DNA of 64,000 nt from Actinomycetota bacterium (GCA_013152275.1 JAADGS010000030.1:1-64000); one strand, 5' to 3'. Numbered from the stretch's first letter, positions 8,752 to 17,753 are shown. Notes: generated by a model from the sequence alone, not told the origin. Made by a program: numbers and translations.

Positions 8752-9761
8752 GATCTGCGTTGCCTCCGCAGTTCGAGAAGGCCGCCGACCATCATGACGA
8801 GGACGATGAGCAGCCCCTGGATGATCTGCGCCCGGTTCGGGTCGATCCCCATGGCGGTGAGGGTCGGGTTGAGAAAGAAGAGGATGATCCCGGCGGGGAC
8901 GGCACCGACCACCGACCCGACCCCGCCCGTCAGGGCAACGCCGCCGAGGACGATGGCCGCGACGGAATTCAGCGTGAAGTTCCCGCCCAGGGCGTTCGGG
9001 TTTCCCCGCCCGGCGATGGCGGTGATCGCCAGGCCCGCAAGAGCTGCGTAGGCACCACCGATCGCGTACGAGACGACCTTCGTCCGGGCGGTTCGGATTC
9101 CCGACAGATAGGCGGCGTTGCGATTGCTCCCGACCGCGTAGAGCTCGAGCCCGCTTCGCGTCTTGGCCATCCACAACGCGACGATCGTGACCGAGACGAC
9201 GAGGACCACCAGAGCAGGCCACGGATTGCGACCGATCCCCACTTCCGATCCGGTGAACAACCAGCGGAATCGTTTGCTCGTGCCCCCACCAGGTGATCCG
9301 AGAACCGCCAACGCGAGTCCCTGATAGATGAACAGGGTCGCAAGGGTGGCGACGATGTCGGGCACCTTCGACACGTGGATGATCCATCCGGCCAACCCAT
9401 TGATGATCGCGGCACCCACGAGGACGAGCACCGCCACGATGAGCGTCACCTCGAACGGCTGACCATCCATGAAGCGGGCAGCCGCAACATTGGCGAGCAC
9501 CATCAATCCGCCGACGCCGAGATCGATCCCGCCTGCGATCACGATGACGGCTTGGCCGACGGCCAGGAAGACCCAAGGCAGACCGTTGGTGAGAATCGAT
9601 GTGATCTCGAACGACCCGAACCGGGGGATGAGCGTGGAGTACCGCAAGATCAAGGCGAGCAGGAGCAACCACACGCCCAGGGTCCACCCGTGACGGATGA
9701 GCCAACGCCGCCACGGCGGCATCTTCCCCGTTCCGATCACCTCCAGGTGCGTCGTCGTCAC
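8748..9761 (-). CDS. ribose-type ABC transporter permease (RbsC family), first copy
   Basis: A 337-residue polytopic membrane protein with the hallmark AGGIDLGVGGLM and AAIVLGGVALTGGVG motifs of carbohydrate-uptake transporter family 2. The cytoplasmic N-terminus (about 30 residues) is followed by many hydrophobic helices. It overlaps the ATPase gene by 4 nt. Two non-identical permeases next to one dual-domain ATPase suggest a heteromeric channel, as in autoinducer-2 and some rare-sugar importers. Confidence 0.88.
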   Translation of the reverse strand: MTTTHLEVIGTGKMPPWRRWLIRHGWTLGVWLLLLALILRYSTLIPRFGSFEITSILTNGLPWVFLAVGQAVIVIAGGIDLGVGGLMVLANVAAARFMDGQPFEVTLIVAVLVLVGAAIINGLAGWIIHVSKVPDIVATLATLFIYQGLALAVLGSPGGGTSKRFRWLFTGSEVGIGRNPWPALVVLVVSVTIVALWMAKTRSGLELYAVGSNRNAAYLSGIRTARTKVVSYAIGGAYAALAGLAITAIAGRGNPNALGGNFTLNSVAAIVLGGVALTGGVGSVVGAVPAGIILFFLNPTLTAMGIDPNRAQIIQGLLIVLVMMVGGLLELRRQRRS

Positions 9762-11302
9762 GAGCGGGCCTCCTCGAGTCCGTGCGCCGCGGTGAGCAGA
9801 CTCTCCTCGGTGGCGGCTCCTGCATCCTGTTCGGCGACGATGCGCCCGCCGTACATCACGAGAACCCGATCACACACGATCGGGATCTCCCGAAGCTCAC
9901 TCGTGTAGAGGAATATCGCAGCACCTTCGTCGGCGAGTTCCCGCAGCAGCTCGTAGATCTGAGCCTTCGTCTGAATGTCGATGCCCCGCGTCGGATCGAA
10001 ACAAAGCAGTGTCTTGAACCCCGAGGCCAGCCACCGCCCGATCGTGACCTTCTGCTGGTTGCCGCCGGAGAGGCGCTGCACCTGGTTCCCGGCTCGCACG
10101 TCGATGTCGAGGCGGTTCACCGCGTTGTCGACGCGAATCGTCTCGTCACGAACGAGGCCGAACCAACGCCCCAGGCGGTTGTAGAGCGGAATGGTCAGGT
10201 TCTCTCGCACGGAGCGTTGCGGCAAGAGAGCCATGAGCCGATCGGCGGGTACGAGCACCACACCCATTCGGATCGCGTCATAGGGTGAGCGCGCATCGAG
10301 GCGGCTGCCATTGACGATCACTTCGCCACCATCGGGCCGCCGGTCTCCCGAGAGCAGCTGGAAGAGCTGATCCTGCCCCTGCCCTTCGAGCGCGGCGAGT
10401 CCGAGGATCTCTCCGGCGTGGAGTTCGAACGACACGCCGTTGACCCTGCCGCCCCGTTTGAGATCCCGTCCTGTAAGTACGACGGGCCGATCACCGGTGG
10501 AGACCCGTCTCGTAACGACCTCCCCGGCCACCGCCTCGGCCGTCTCGCCGAGCATCGCGGCCACGAGAGCGGCCTCGTCTCCTTCACCCGGCGCGAGCGT
10601 CTCGACGGATCGTCCGTTCCGCAGGATGGTTGCCTGATCGCACACCGCAAGCACCTCCCCGAGCCGGTGGGAGATGAAGAGCACCGACCGACCGCTCCGT
10701 TTCCACTCCTCCATCACGGCGAACACGCGGTCGGCCTGATCCGTTGTCAGCGCCGCGGTGATCTCGTCCAGTATGAGGAGCCGGGGATCCTGCGCCAACG
10801 CGCGTGCAAGATCGAGCAGGCGGAGCACCGGCAGGGGCAAGTCGCGAATGAGCAGGTTGAACTCCAGATGCCCGAGATCCAATCGGCTCAGCCAATCGCG
10901 AACGACCGACTCATCCAGATCCGTGAGCCGCAGGTTCTGCTGGATCGTCAGGTCGGGGATGAGGGTCGGGTCCTGAAAGACGGTGGCGAGACCGGCTCCG
11001 ACGGCATGCGTCGGTCTTCGCAGATCGACAGGGGACCCATCCACCAGCACCGTGCCGGCATCGGGTGGGAATACTCCCGAGAGGATCTTGACGAGCGTGC
11101 TCTTTCCCGCTCCATTGGCACCGAGGAGTGCGTGGACTTCGCCGGGCATCACCGTCAGATCCGCAGAGCGAAGTGCCACAACGGCGCCGTAGCGCATCGC
11201 GATGTTCCGAGCGCTCAGCAGCGGCACGGCCTCGGTCACAGTTCCTCCATGGGCTTGTGTGGTCGAGCGCCGATCCTGGCGGCGCTCGACCACGTCGGTC
11301 AA
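9758..11302 (-). CDS. sugar ABC transporter ATP-binding protein with two ABC domains (RbsA/MglA-like)
   Basis: A 514-residue tandem ATPase. Domain 1 has an intact Walker A (LLGANGAGKST) and Walker B (LLILDEITAAL), but the stretch where LSxGQ should be reads LPLPVLRLLDLARAL, so its signature motif is degenerate. Domain 2 has the usual degenerate P-loop (ALEGQGQDQ), a good signature (RLSGGNQQK) and CFDPTRGIDI. In the RbsA family the second P-loop is normally defective; loss of the first signature as well is unusual and would leave one composite ATP site. The start chosen is ATG 11302, 10 nt after the binding-protein stop. It energises uptake with the two downstream permeases. Confidence 0.88.
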   Translation of the reverse strand: MTDVVERRQDRRSTTQAHGGTVTEAVPLLSARNIAMRYGAVVALRSADLTVMPGEVHALLGANGAGKSTLVKILSGVFPPDAGTVLVDGSPVDLRRPTHAVGAGLATVFQDPTLIPDLTIQQNLRLTDLDESVVRDWLSRLDLGHLEFNLLIRDLPLPVLRLLDLARALAQDPRLLILDEITAALTTDQADRVFAVMEEWKRSGRSVLFISHRLGEVLAVCDQATILRNGRSVETLAPGEGDEAALVAAMLGETAEAVAGEVVTRRVSTGDRPVVLTGRDLKRGGRVNGVSFELHAGEILGLAALEGQGQDQLFQLLSGDRRPDGGEVIVNGSRLDARSPYDAIRMGVVLVPADRLMALLPQRSVRENLTIPLYNRLGRWFGLVRDETIRVDNAVNRLDIDVRAGNQVQRLSGGNQQKVTIGRWLASGFKTLLCFDPTRGIDIQTKAQIYELLRELADEGAAIFLYTSELREIPIVCDRVLVMYGGRIVAEQDAGAATEESLLTAAHGLEEARS

Positions 11303-11311
11303 GACGTCAGA

Positions 11312-12394
11312 TCACTCGCCCGGGCCTTTGCAGTCCACCACCTGGCCGGGGGTGTAGTGCGTCCACGGTTTGATCACCATGTAGGAGCTCCATCCGGCCT
11401 GCAGGGCAGGCAGATAGATTTCCTTCAACGTCTCGGCGTTGTTCGCCATGTCCAAGACCTTCGGCGTCAGCAGGGTTTCACGCGGGTGGCTCTTCCCCTG
11501 CAGGAGATCGATCGCGATCGATGCTCCAACGCCGCCGATCGCCGGCGGATTGGTGACGGCGGCACCCTTGAAGTCCGGGTACAGCGAGATCACCTGACCG
11601 ATGAACCCGTTGTTGTCTGCACCGACGACCGGAACGTAGGGCTTGTCGGCCACTTTGAACTGTTCGACGACCGTGTAGTCGATGCCGGATGTCCAGATAC
11701 CGTCGACGTCCTTGTTCGTCAAGATGTCCAGAGCTTGGGCTGCGCCAACGCTCGGGTCCCATCCGGTGAAGACCTCGGAGACGATCTTGATACCGGGATA
11801 GTCTTTGAGTGCCTTCTGGAATCCCGTGTCGCGGTCGGTGTCGGCCGGTACTCCGTCGATACCTCTCATGTACGCGACGTTGCCGGATCCGCCGAGCTGC
11901 TCGAACAGCCAACGGGCCCCGAGTTCACCGTAGGCCGTCTGATCGTTGGTGGCCACGTACGCGCTCGGCGCGGTGACCGCCTGGTCGATCGAGACGACGA
12001 CGATTCCCTGTGAGGTTGCCTCTTCGATGACCGGGTTCAGCGCCTCACGATCCGAGGGGTTGATGATGATCGCGTCGACCCCTTGGGAGATGAGGCCCTG
12101 GATGTCTGCGATCTGCTCGGTCGCACTGGCGTTCCGGTTCGCAAGGATCACCTTGTCGACAACCCCGCTGGCGAGGGCCTCGGCCTTGATGGCGCACACC
12201 ATCTGCTCGCGCCATGCGTTTCCGACGAGGGTGTTGGACACCCCGATCGTGTATGTCTTGTTGGTCTCCGGCGCTGCTGTCGTCTGGGTGGCCGCAGTGG
12301 TCTCCGAGCTACCGCTGCTGCCACATGCGGCGGCCACAAGAGCCACCACCGTGAGCAACAGAACAAGCCGCAGACGTAGTGTCAGTGTTTTCAT
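11312..12394 (-). CDS. sugar ABC transporter substrate-binding lipoprotein (RbsB-like)
   Basis: A 360-residue periplasmic-binding-protein fold lipoprotein. The signal peptide ends in a lipobox VAAAC with Cys24, followed by a Ser/Thr-rich linker (about residues 25-43). The mature part starts [19 protein letters not shown], typical of the peripla_BP_4 family. I chose ATG 12394 (MKTLTLRL) because the upstream in-frame ATG would add a charged extension ahead of the signal peptide; a GGAAGGG box precedes it. It captures the sugar outside the membrane and heads the transporter part of the operon. Confidence 0.88.
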   Translation of the reverse strand: MKTLTLRLRLVLLLTVVALVAAACGSSGSSETTAATQTTAAPETNKTYTIGVSNTLVGNAWREQMVCAIKAEALASGVVDKVILANRNASATEQIADIQGLISQGVDAIIINPSDREALNPVIEEATSQGIVVVSIDQAVTAPSAYVATNDQTAYGELGARWLFEQLGGSGNVAYMRGIDGVPADTDRDTGFQKALKDYPGIKIVSEVFTGWDPSVGAAQALDILTNKDVDGIWTSGIDYTVVEQFKVADKPYVPVVGADNNGFIGQVISLYPDFKGAAVTNPPAIGGVGASIAIDLLQGKSHPRETLLTPKVLDMANNAETLKEIYLPALQAGWSSYMVIKPWTHYTPGQVVDCKGPGE

Positions 12395-12512
12395 GCGTCC
12401 CTTCCTCCTCTGTCTCTGTCCGTCCATGGCCATCGTGTGGCCGTTTCTCTTCGGTGCCCGGCCCTGTCGGACCGAACGCCCGGCAAGGCGCTCAGCTCCG
12501 ATTCCGAGCCGT

Positions 12513-13703
12513 TCATGAACTTCCTCCGTTGCCTGCCCCGACGAATCCGGCGTTGACCGTCTCGGGGTCGAAGATGTGCTCGATGATCAACGCGGCGGCC
12601 CCGATGATCCCGGCCCGGTCACCGAGCGCCCCGGTCGTGATCTGAAGATCGTTCGTGCTCAGGGCCGTCGACCGCTGGTAGACGATCTCGCGGATGCCGG
12701 CCAGCAGCTGTTGCCCGGCTTCGGCGATATCTCCACCGATGGAGATGACGGCCGGATTCAGCATGTTCACCGTCGCGGCCAAGACCCCACCGATGAGCCT
12801 GCCCGCGTCTCGCACGGCGTGAATGGCGTCGCCGTTTCCTGCCTTCACGAGCGCCACGACGTCGCGACTGTCCACCGTCTCGTGCCCTTCGGCTCTGAGG
12901 CTCCGGGCCAGGGCGGCTCCGCCCGCCGATGCCTCGAGACAGCCGGGGTTCCCGCAGCGGCACATCACGTCGGTGGGTCCCGCCTGAATATGACCGATGT
13001 CCCCCGCGGCTCCCCGGGCCCCTCGGTGAAGCCGCCCACCGAGGATCAGACCGGAGCCGATCCCCGTTCCGACCTTGACGAACACGAAGTCGTCGACCCT
13101 CGGATCCATGACCCAGAACTCGCCAAGCGCCATGATGTTCACGTCGTTGTCGACGAGCACGGGCACGCCGTACCCCTCGACGAACCGGTCGCGAATCGGG
13201 TACCCGTCCCACCCGGGCATGATCGGGGGGTGCACGGCACGGCCCGCGGCGAAGTCGACGGAGCCGGGAACTCCGATTCCGATACCCCGCACGTCGGCGG
13301 AAGACCGTCCGGCCTCTTCGGTAAGTGCACCGAACGTCTCCTGCACCCAGCCCAAGACCTTGGTCGGGCCGTCTGCGATGTCGATGTCGTGAGAGATCTC
13401 GGCAAGCGGGTTGGCGTCGAGGTCGCAGATCGCCAGCCGGGAATGCGTCGCTCCGAGATCCGCGACGAGCACGACACCGGACGCCGCGTTGAATCCGAGC
13501 ATGGTCGGAGGCCGGCCTCCGGTCGAGGCGGCCTCGCCAACCTCGTTCACGAGACCCTTCGCGATGAGCTGATCCACCCGTTGAGTGATCGTCGACCGGG
13601 CGAGACCCGTGATCGACGCCAGTCCGGCCCTGGTGATACACCTCCGTCGACGAATCAGATCGAGGAGGTCGCCCGGTGAACCGGTTGGCGCACACTGACC
13701 CAT
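12513..13703 (-). CDS. ROK-family transcriptional regulator (NagC/XylR type)
   Basis: A 396-residue protein. An N-terminal winged helix ([19 protein letters not shown]..., residues about 8-55) precedes a ROK sugar-kinase-like domain ([18 protein letters not shown]) with the zinc site [15 protein letters not shown]. The open frame extends 65 codons further upstream, but homology begins at [12 protein letters not shown], so ATG 13703 is preferred. No ribosome-binding site precedes it; a TTGACG/TTCAAT promoter pair ends 6 nt before the ATG, so the mRNA may be leaderless. It lies directly upstream of the sugar ABC transporter and is its likely repressor, released by the sugar or its phosphate. 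Confidence 0.85.
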   Translation of the reverse strand: MGQCAPTGSPGDLLDLIRRRRCITRAGLASITGLARSTITQRVDQLIAKGLVNEVGEAASTGGRPPTMLGFNAASGVVLVADLGATHSRLAICDLDANPLAEISHDIDIADGPTKVLGWVQETFGALTEEAGRSSADVRGIGIGVPGSVDFAAGRAVHPPIMPGWDGYPIRDRFVEGYGVPVLVDNDVNIMALGEFWVMDPRVDDFVFVKVGTGIGSGLILGGRLHRGARGAAGDIGHIQAGPTDVMCRCGNPGCLEASAGGAALARSLRAEGHETVDSRDVVALVKAGNGDAIHAVRDAGRLIGGVLAATVNMLNPAVISIGGDIAEAGQQLLAGIREIVYQRSTALSTNDLQITTGALGDRAGIIGAAALIIEHIFDPETVNAGFVGAGNGGSS

Positions 13704-13725
13704 CTGGTCATTGAAGCAGTGGACA

Positions 13726-13741
13726 TTGTTCGCGTCAACAA
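13726..13741. promoter_or_regulatory. candidate ROK-regulator operator
   Basis: The 16-bp inverted repeat TTGTTCGCGTCAACAA (5-bp arms) lies 23 nt upstream of the ROK regulator ATG and overlaps the TTGACG -35-like element read on the minus strand. ROK repressors of the XylR/NagC type bind TT-rich/AA-rich palindromes of this size. Autoregulation is an inference. Confidence 0.4.
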
Positions 13742-13833
13742 CAAAGTCAGCCCTCCTCAGGCAGTAGCGCCCGGACCTTCTGTCGGAGCTGGGCCGAAGT
13801 GCCGGGTTGTGAGCTACAGGCATTGGACGTTCC

Positions 13834-14643
13834 TCAGCATTCCTCGGGCTTGGCCAGCACGTTGGCGAGCCGACGCGCATGCTCTCGAAACGCAGCATCG
13901 AACAGCTCCATCGACCGCTCCTCCCCCACGAGCGTCGAGCTCGTCAGGACCGGAGGCAGCGCTCCACGCTCGAAGAGCAATGCTGCGGTCTGGACCTTGA
14001 TCTCGTTGGCGATCGCGATGTTCGCCACGGTGGATCCGGGCCCGACACGCGTTTCCGGCCCCGAGAGCTCGATGAGCGAGTCGCCCGGCGGCGTGCAGAG
14101 ATCGATCACGATGTCGGCATGATCCAGGAGGCGGGTCCCGCTGGAGTGCCGAGGTGTGCTCGCCATCGAGTGCGCCACCGAAGTCACCGCGATGACCGGC
14201 AGGCCGCGCTCTTGCGCCCCAATGGCCATCTCGATCGGCACGGCGGTGGAACCGCTCGTGCTGTAGACGATCATTGCGTCCCCCGACCCGAACGAGAAGT
14301 TGGCGAGGATCCGATCGGCGAGGCCCTCGACCCGCTCGATGAACATCGCCTGGCGTTGCCCGTTCGCACCCGTGACCTGTGTATGGAAGGTCATCGACAG
14401 CTCCACGATCGGGTGGAACCCCGGATAAGAGCCGTATCGGGGGAACATCTCCTCCACGGGGATACGCGAATGTCCGGTTCCGAAGACGTGGACCAGACCG
14501 CCTCCTTCGATGGCGCCGGCGCAGACCACGGCAGCCTCGGCAATGGCGTCGAGCTGCGTCTCGGCGATGCGTTCGAGGATCTTCGATGCCTCGGAGAGCC
14601 AGCGCCCCCGGAGAGTTCGGCCATGTTCATCGCTACCATGCAT
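13834..14643 (-). CDS. SIS-domain phosphosugar-binding protein (UPF0309-like)
   Basis: A 269-residue single SIS-domain protein. The family features GGGLVHVFGTGHSRIPVEEMF (near residue 48) and MIVYSTSGSTAVPIEMA fit the UPF0309 group of sugar-isomerase-domain proteins rather than GlmS or MurQ. ATG 14643 is chosen because the longer frame would run through the palindrome of the divergent promoter. It is the first gene of the long minus-strand operon and is transcribed divergently from the GntR gene. It likely isomerises or hydrolyses a phosphorylated (amino)sugar; the reaction is unknown. Confidence 0.78.
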   Translation of the reverse strand: MHGSDEHGRTLRGRWLSEASKILERIAETQLDAIAEAAVVCAGAIEGGGLVHVFGTGHSRIPVEEMFPRYGSYPGFHPIVELSMTFHTQVTGANGQRQAMFIERVEGLADRILANFSFGSGDAMIVYSTSGSTAVPIEMAIGAQERGLPVIAVTSVAHSMASTPRHSSGTRLLDHADIVIDLCTPPGDSLIELSGPETRVGPGSTVANIAIANEIKVQTAALLFERGALPPVLTSSTLVGEERSMELFDAAFREHARRLANVLAKPEEC

Positions 14644-14681
14644 CCGGTCTACGCCTTGCTTCCCTGCCGTCGATGAGTAAA

Positions 14682-14691
14682 TGTATAGACA
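14682..14691. promoter_or_regulatory. candidate GntR/HutC-type operator, divergent promoter
   Basis: TGTATAGACA lies between the SIS gene (start 14643) and the GntR gene (start 14742). It differs by one base from the perfect palindrome TGTCTAGACA in front of deoC. HutC-subfamily GntR proteins bind GT-rich/AC-rich sites of the form GTNTAGAC, so this is a good site for control of both divergent units. Confidence 0.55.
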
Positions 14692-14741
14692 GGTTAGGAA
14701 GCTTGCACTGGTACGGTCAAGAAGAGCCGGAGGAACACGAC

Positions 14742-15464
14742 GTGGCGACACCACCCCGATACATCGAGATCGCCGAGTACGTGCGCGGACTGACAGCTGA
14801 AGCCTCTCCCGGAGACCGGCTGCCCTCGGATGCCGAGCTGTGCGAACGCTTCGGTGTCAGCCGCATGACTGCCCGCCAGGCGATCACGCTGCTCGCCAAC
14901 GAGGGTCTGCTCGAACGCCGCCGCGGATCGGGCACGTTCGCCTCCGCTCGGCGCGTTCCCCGCACACTCGGCTCACCCCTCTCGTTCTCGGAGAGCACGC
15001 GCGGTCGCGGCATGAAGCCCACATCGCGCGTACTGCGGGCCGGCCCGACCGACCTCACGCCGGAGGACGCGGAGGCGCTCGGCATCGAGATCACCGCACC
15101 GGCAATCGTGCTGGAGAGGCTGCGCCTCGCCGACGGCATCCCCATGGCCATCGAGCACGCAGTCATGCCTGCAGACGACTCCGGTCTCCTCGATGAGGAC
15201 CTCACCTCGGGGTCGCTACACGAGGCGTTCGAACGCAGAGGCAGAACCCCGACGCATGCCAACGCGGAGGTCGGCGCCAGAAGGGCGACGAAACGCGAAC
15301 GTACCCTCCTCCAGCTCCCACCGAGCGGCATCGTTCTCACGGAGATCCGCACGATCTTCGACCAGTACGGCGCACCGCTCGAACACACCTCGACGTTCTA
15401 TGCGGCGGATCGCTACACCTTCATGGCTGTCCTCTATCGGGGGCCCGGCGACACTCCGTCATGA
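14742..15464 (+). CDS. GntR-family regulator, HutC subfamily (UTRA domain)
   Basis: A 240-residue regulator, the usual HutC length. The N-terminal winged helix (residues about 5-70) contains LPSDAELCERFGVSRMTARQ and LLERRRGSGTF; the C-terminal UTRA domain has IPMAIEHAVMP and the closing STFYAADRYTF. GTG 14742 is chosen because a GGAGGA box ends 7 nt upstream and homology starts there; the frame is open further upstream without motifs. It overlaps the ROK kinase gene by 4 nt (ATGA). UTRA domains bind small phosphosugars or acids. Two matching palindromes suggest it represses the SIS operon and the deoC unit. Confidence 0.85.
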   Translation: MATPPRYIEIAEYVRGLTAEASPGDRLPSDAELCERFGVSRMTARQAITLLANEGLLERRRGSGTFASARRVPRTLGSPLSFSESTRGRGMKPTSRVLRAGPTDLTPEDAEALGIEITAPAIVLERLRLADGIPMAIEHAVMPADDSGLLDEDLTSGSLHEAFERRGRTPTHANAEVGARRATKRERTLLQLPPSGIVLTEIRTIFDQYGAPLEHTSTFYAADRYTFMAVLYRGPGDTPS

Positions 15465-16381
15465 GTATGCGGCGCTTCCTCGGACTCGATCTTGGCGGCA
15501 CCGATATCAAGGTCGCCGTTCTCGAGCAGGCGGCCGGCGCCGATCGGCCCCGGGTCACGTTCACCGCGCGACACGCCACGCATGCCGAACGTGGGCCCCG
15601 GGGCGTGACCGATCGCCTGATCGAGGTCGGGCATTCGACGATCGACGAAGTGGGCCCGGTCGAGACGGCGGGGCTCGGCGTTCCCGGTCTCTTCGATGCC
15701 GACACCGGGAAGATCCTGCTGTTTCCGAATCTCCCGGGACCGTGGCCTGGTCATTCGTTGCGCGATCCCGTCGGGGATGGACTGGGCGTTCCAACGGCAC
15801 TCATCAACGATGCTCGAGCCTTTCTTCTCGCCGAGGGGACTCTTGGGGCCGGTAGACACTGCCGGATCGTCATCGGGCTCACGCTTGGAACAGGCATCGG
15901 GGGTGGCATCATGATCGATGGACACATTCATCTCGGTGCCTTCGGAACGGCCGGAGAGGTCGGGCACCAGATCATCGTGCCGGATGGCCCGCTGTGCGGC
16001 TGTGGCAACCGCGGCTGCCTCGAGGCGCTGGCGAGGGCACAGGCGCTTGCCGACATGGTCGGAGTGCCGGATGTCAAGACCGTGTGCGAGCGGGCGGCCG
16101 CCGGCGACCGGAAGAGCCTCGCAGCCATCGACACGGTGGCGGGCTACATCGGTACCGGTCTCGCCAATGTCATCACGCTCCTCGGCCCCGACTGCATCGT
16201 GATCGGAGGCGGGATCATGAACGCGGGCGAGATCGTGCTCGAACCGATCAGAAGAGCGACGCGTGCTCGCGTCCGGTTGGCGCCTGTCGACGAGATCGAG
16301 ATCGTCCCCACCGAGTTCGGCATCTCGGCGGGAGCGATCGGTGCCGCACTCGCCGGTCGCGCTCAGCTCGATGTGCGTTGA
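15461..16381 (+). CDS. ROK-family sugar kinase (glucokinase-like)
   Basis: A 306-residue kinase with the phosphate-binding motif LGLDLGGTDIKVAVLE at the N-terminus, the catalytic Asp in NDARAF, the GTGIGGGIM loop and the zinc-binding motif CGCGNRGCLE. There is no DNA-binding domain, so it is an enzyme. Family members phosphorylate glucose, N-acetylmannosamine, allose and others. It is coupled to the GntR gene. Its stop overlaps the convergent deoC gene by 19 bp. Confidence 0.85.
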   Translation: MSMRRFLGLDLGGTDIKVAVLEQAAGADRPRVTFTARHATHAERGPRGVTDRLIEVGHSTIDEVGPVETAGLGVPGLFDADTGKILLFPNLPGPWPGHSLRDPVGDGLGVPTALINDARAFLLAEGTLGAGRHCRIVIGLTLGTGIGGGIMIDGHIHLGAFGTAGEVGHQIIVPDGPLCGCGNRGCLEALARAQALADMVGVPDVKTVCERAAAGDRKSLAAIDTVAGYIGTGLANVITLLGPDCIVIGGGIMNAGEIVLEPIRRATRARVRLAPVDEIEIVPTEFGISAGAIGAALAGRAQLDVR

Positions 16382-17067
16382 CGGTAGTCGTCGAGAATCG
16401 CCGCCGTCTGCGTGGCGCCGGCTCGTTCGGCCCCCGCCTCGATCACGGCGAGAAGCCCATCGAGGGTGCGGACGCCGTGTGCCGCCTTCACCTTGACCGC
16501 AGGTGAGACCGATGCCCGCATGAGCCGGAGATCTTCGAGTGTCGCTCCCGTGGGTGCGAAGCCGGTCGATGTCTTCACGTAGTCGGCACCGGCCGCCTCC
16601 GCGAGTTCGCAGGCACGAACCTTCTGCACGTCGTCGAGGTAGGCGTTCTCGAGAATGACCTTGACGAGTGCATCGCCGCCCGCCGCGTCGACGACCGCCT
16701 TGATGTCCTCGCCGACCTGCTCGAACTCACCCGAACGTAGCCGGCCGATGTTCAGCACCATGTCGAGCTCGACGGCGCCGTCGGCCATCGCCCGCTCCGC
16801 CTCGAACACCTTCGTTGCGGTCGTGTTGGCACCATGGGGGAATCCGACGACGGTCCCCACGGCGACCGGCGAGTCTGCGAGACGTTCGGCGCAGAGCGCA
16901 ACATCGGCCGGCCGGACGCACACCGACACGACCGAATAGCGATCGGCGAGCGCACATCCGGCGATCACGTCGTCGAGAGTGAGCTCCGGCTTGAGCAGTG
17001 AGTGATCGATGGTCCCGGCGAGTTGCTCGTATGTGACGTCTGCGACGGTGAGTGCTGTTGGCTGCAT
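16363..17067 (-). CDS. deoC: deoxyribose-phosphate aldolase
   Basis: A 234-residue class I aldolase. The two signature lysines are visible: ALVKVILENAYL (family Lys152 region) and the Schiff-base Lys in GADYVKTSTGF. It splits 2-deoxyribose-5-phosphate into acetaldehyde and glyceraldehyde-3-phosphate. ATG 17067 (MQPTALTVADVTYEQLAG) is chosen because homology starts there; the frame continues upstream only as a shadow of the KDPG aldolase gene. Gene end overlaps the convergent ROK kinase by 19 bp. A palindrome 30 nt upstream suggests regulation by the neighbouring GntR protein. Confidence 0.92.
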   Translation of the reverse strand: MQPTALTVADVTYEQLAGTIDHSLLKPELTLDDVIAGCALADRYSVVSVCVRPADVALCAERLADSPVAVGTVVGFPHGANTTATKVFEAERAMADGAVELDMVLNIGRLRSGEFEQVGEDIKAVVDAAGGDALVKVILENAYLDDVQKVRACELAEAAGADYVKTSTGFAPTGATLEDLRLMRASVSPAVKVKAAHGVRTLDGLLAVIEAGAERAGATQTAAILDDYRQRTSS

Positions 17068-17096
17068 CTGTCGATGATCCCACGAGGCGCGGGATA

Positions 17097-17106
17097 TGTC
17101 TAGACA
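17097..17106. promoter_or_regulatory. candidate GntR/HutC-type operator upstream of deoC
   Basis: The perfect palindrome TGTCTAGACA overlaps the stop codon of the KDPG aldolase gene and lies 30 nt upstream of the deoC ATG. It matches the site in the SIS/gntR divergent promoter in 9 of 10 positions. Its location implies a separate, regulated deoC promoter. Confidence 0.55.
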
Positions 17107-17753
17107 ATTCCTCTTGGCCAGGACCGGCAGGCATCGACGATCGCCGCCGCCCGCTCGGCGACGACACCGAGATCGTCGTGATTGGTGAGCCAGCCGCCGA
17201 CTCCGACCGCGAGAGCTCCGGCGGCAAGGAATGACGCGGCGTTGTCGGCGGTGATCCCACCGGTCGGAATGAGGGGCAGGTCGCCGAACGGTCCCCGCAG
17301 GGCTTTGAGGAGTCCGGGGCCACCGACCGATGCCGGGAAGATCTTGATGGCGCCCGCACCGGCGTTCCACGCCGTGGACACCTCGGTCGCCGTGAATGCG
17401 CCCGGGACCATGGGGATCCCGTTGCCGAGAGCCCAACGGATAACGCCGAGGTCCGTATGCGGCGAGACGAGGAATCTCGCTCCGGCATCGACGGCCGCTC
17501 CGGCATCGGCGACGGACATGACGGTTCCCGCCCCGGTGACGACGCCTTCGGCAACACTCTCTCGGATCGATGTCATGGCACCAGGACTGTCCATCGTGAT
17601 CTCGAAAACGCCGATCCCGGCGCTGCGGAGCACGCGGGTGACCTCGCCGACCCGGCCGGGGTCGAGTCCGCGGAGGACGGCGATCAGGCGCGCCTCGACC
17701 ACCGCGGACGGCAGCGACACGCGGTTCACGCCGATGTCTCCGTGACGCACCAC
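17100..17753 (-). CDS. KDPG/KHG-type aldolase (2-dehydro-3-deoxyphosphogluconate aldolase)
   Basis: A 217-residue TIM-barrel class I aldolase. The Schiff-base Lys is in AGAIKIFPAS, the active-site Glu in GVFEITMDS, and the phosphate loop in PTGGITADNAASF. Such enzymes cleave 2-keto-3-deoxy-6-phosphosugar acids to pyruvate and glyceraldehyde-3-phosphate. The start is uncertain: GTG 17753 overlaps the upstream SDR gene by 28 nt; an internal GTG at 17720, 5 nt past the SDR stop, gives VSLPSAVVEARLIAVLR and is equally plausible. It follows the SDR gene in the same transcription unit, so the SDR may make its substrate's precursor. Confidence 0.82.
   Translation of the reverse strand: MVRHGDIGVNRVSLPSAVVEARLIAVLRGLDPGRVGEVTRVLRSAGIGVFEITMDSPGAMTSIRESVAEGVVTGAGTVMSVADAGAAVDAGARFLVSPHTDLGVIRWALGNGIPMVPGAFTATEVSTAWNAGAGAIKIFPASVGGPGLLKALRGPFGDLPLIPTGGITADNAASFLAAGALAVGVGGWLTNHDDLGVVAERAAAIVDACRSWPRGIV

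Noticed and set aside
7756-9825. A 689-codon open frame across both permease genes on the minus strand
   Set aside because: Only its last 331 codons (from ATG 8751) are the real second permease; the rest is Arg-rich read-through of the first permease in the wrong frame.
12428-12442. GGCCA-TCGTG-TGGCC repeat upstream of the sugar binding protein
   Set aside because: Five-base arms in GC-rich DNA are expected by chance and no related copy occurs at other promoters.
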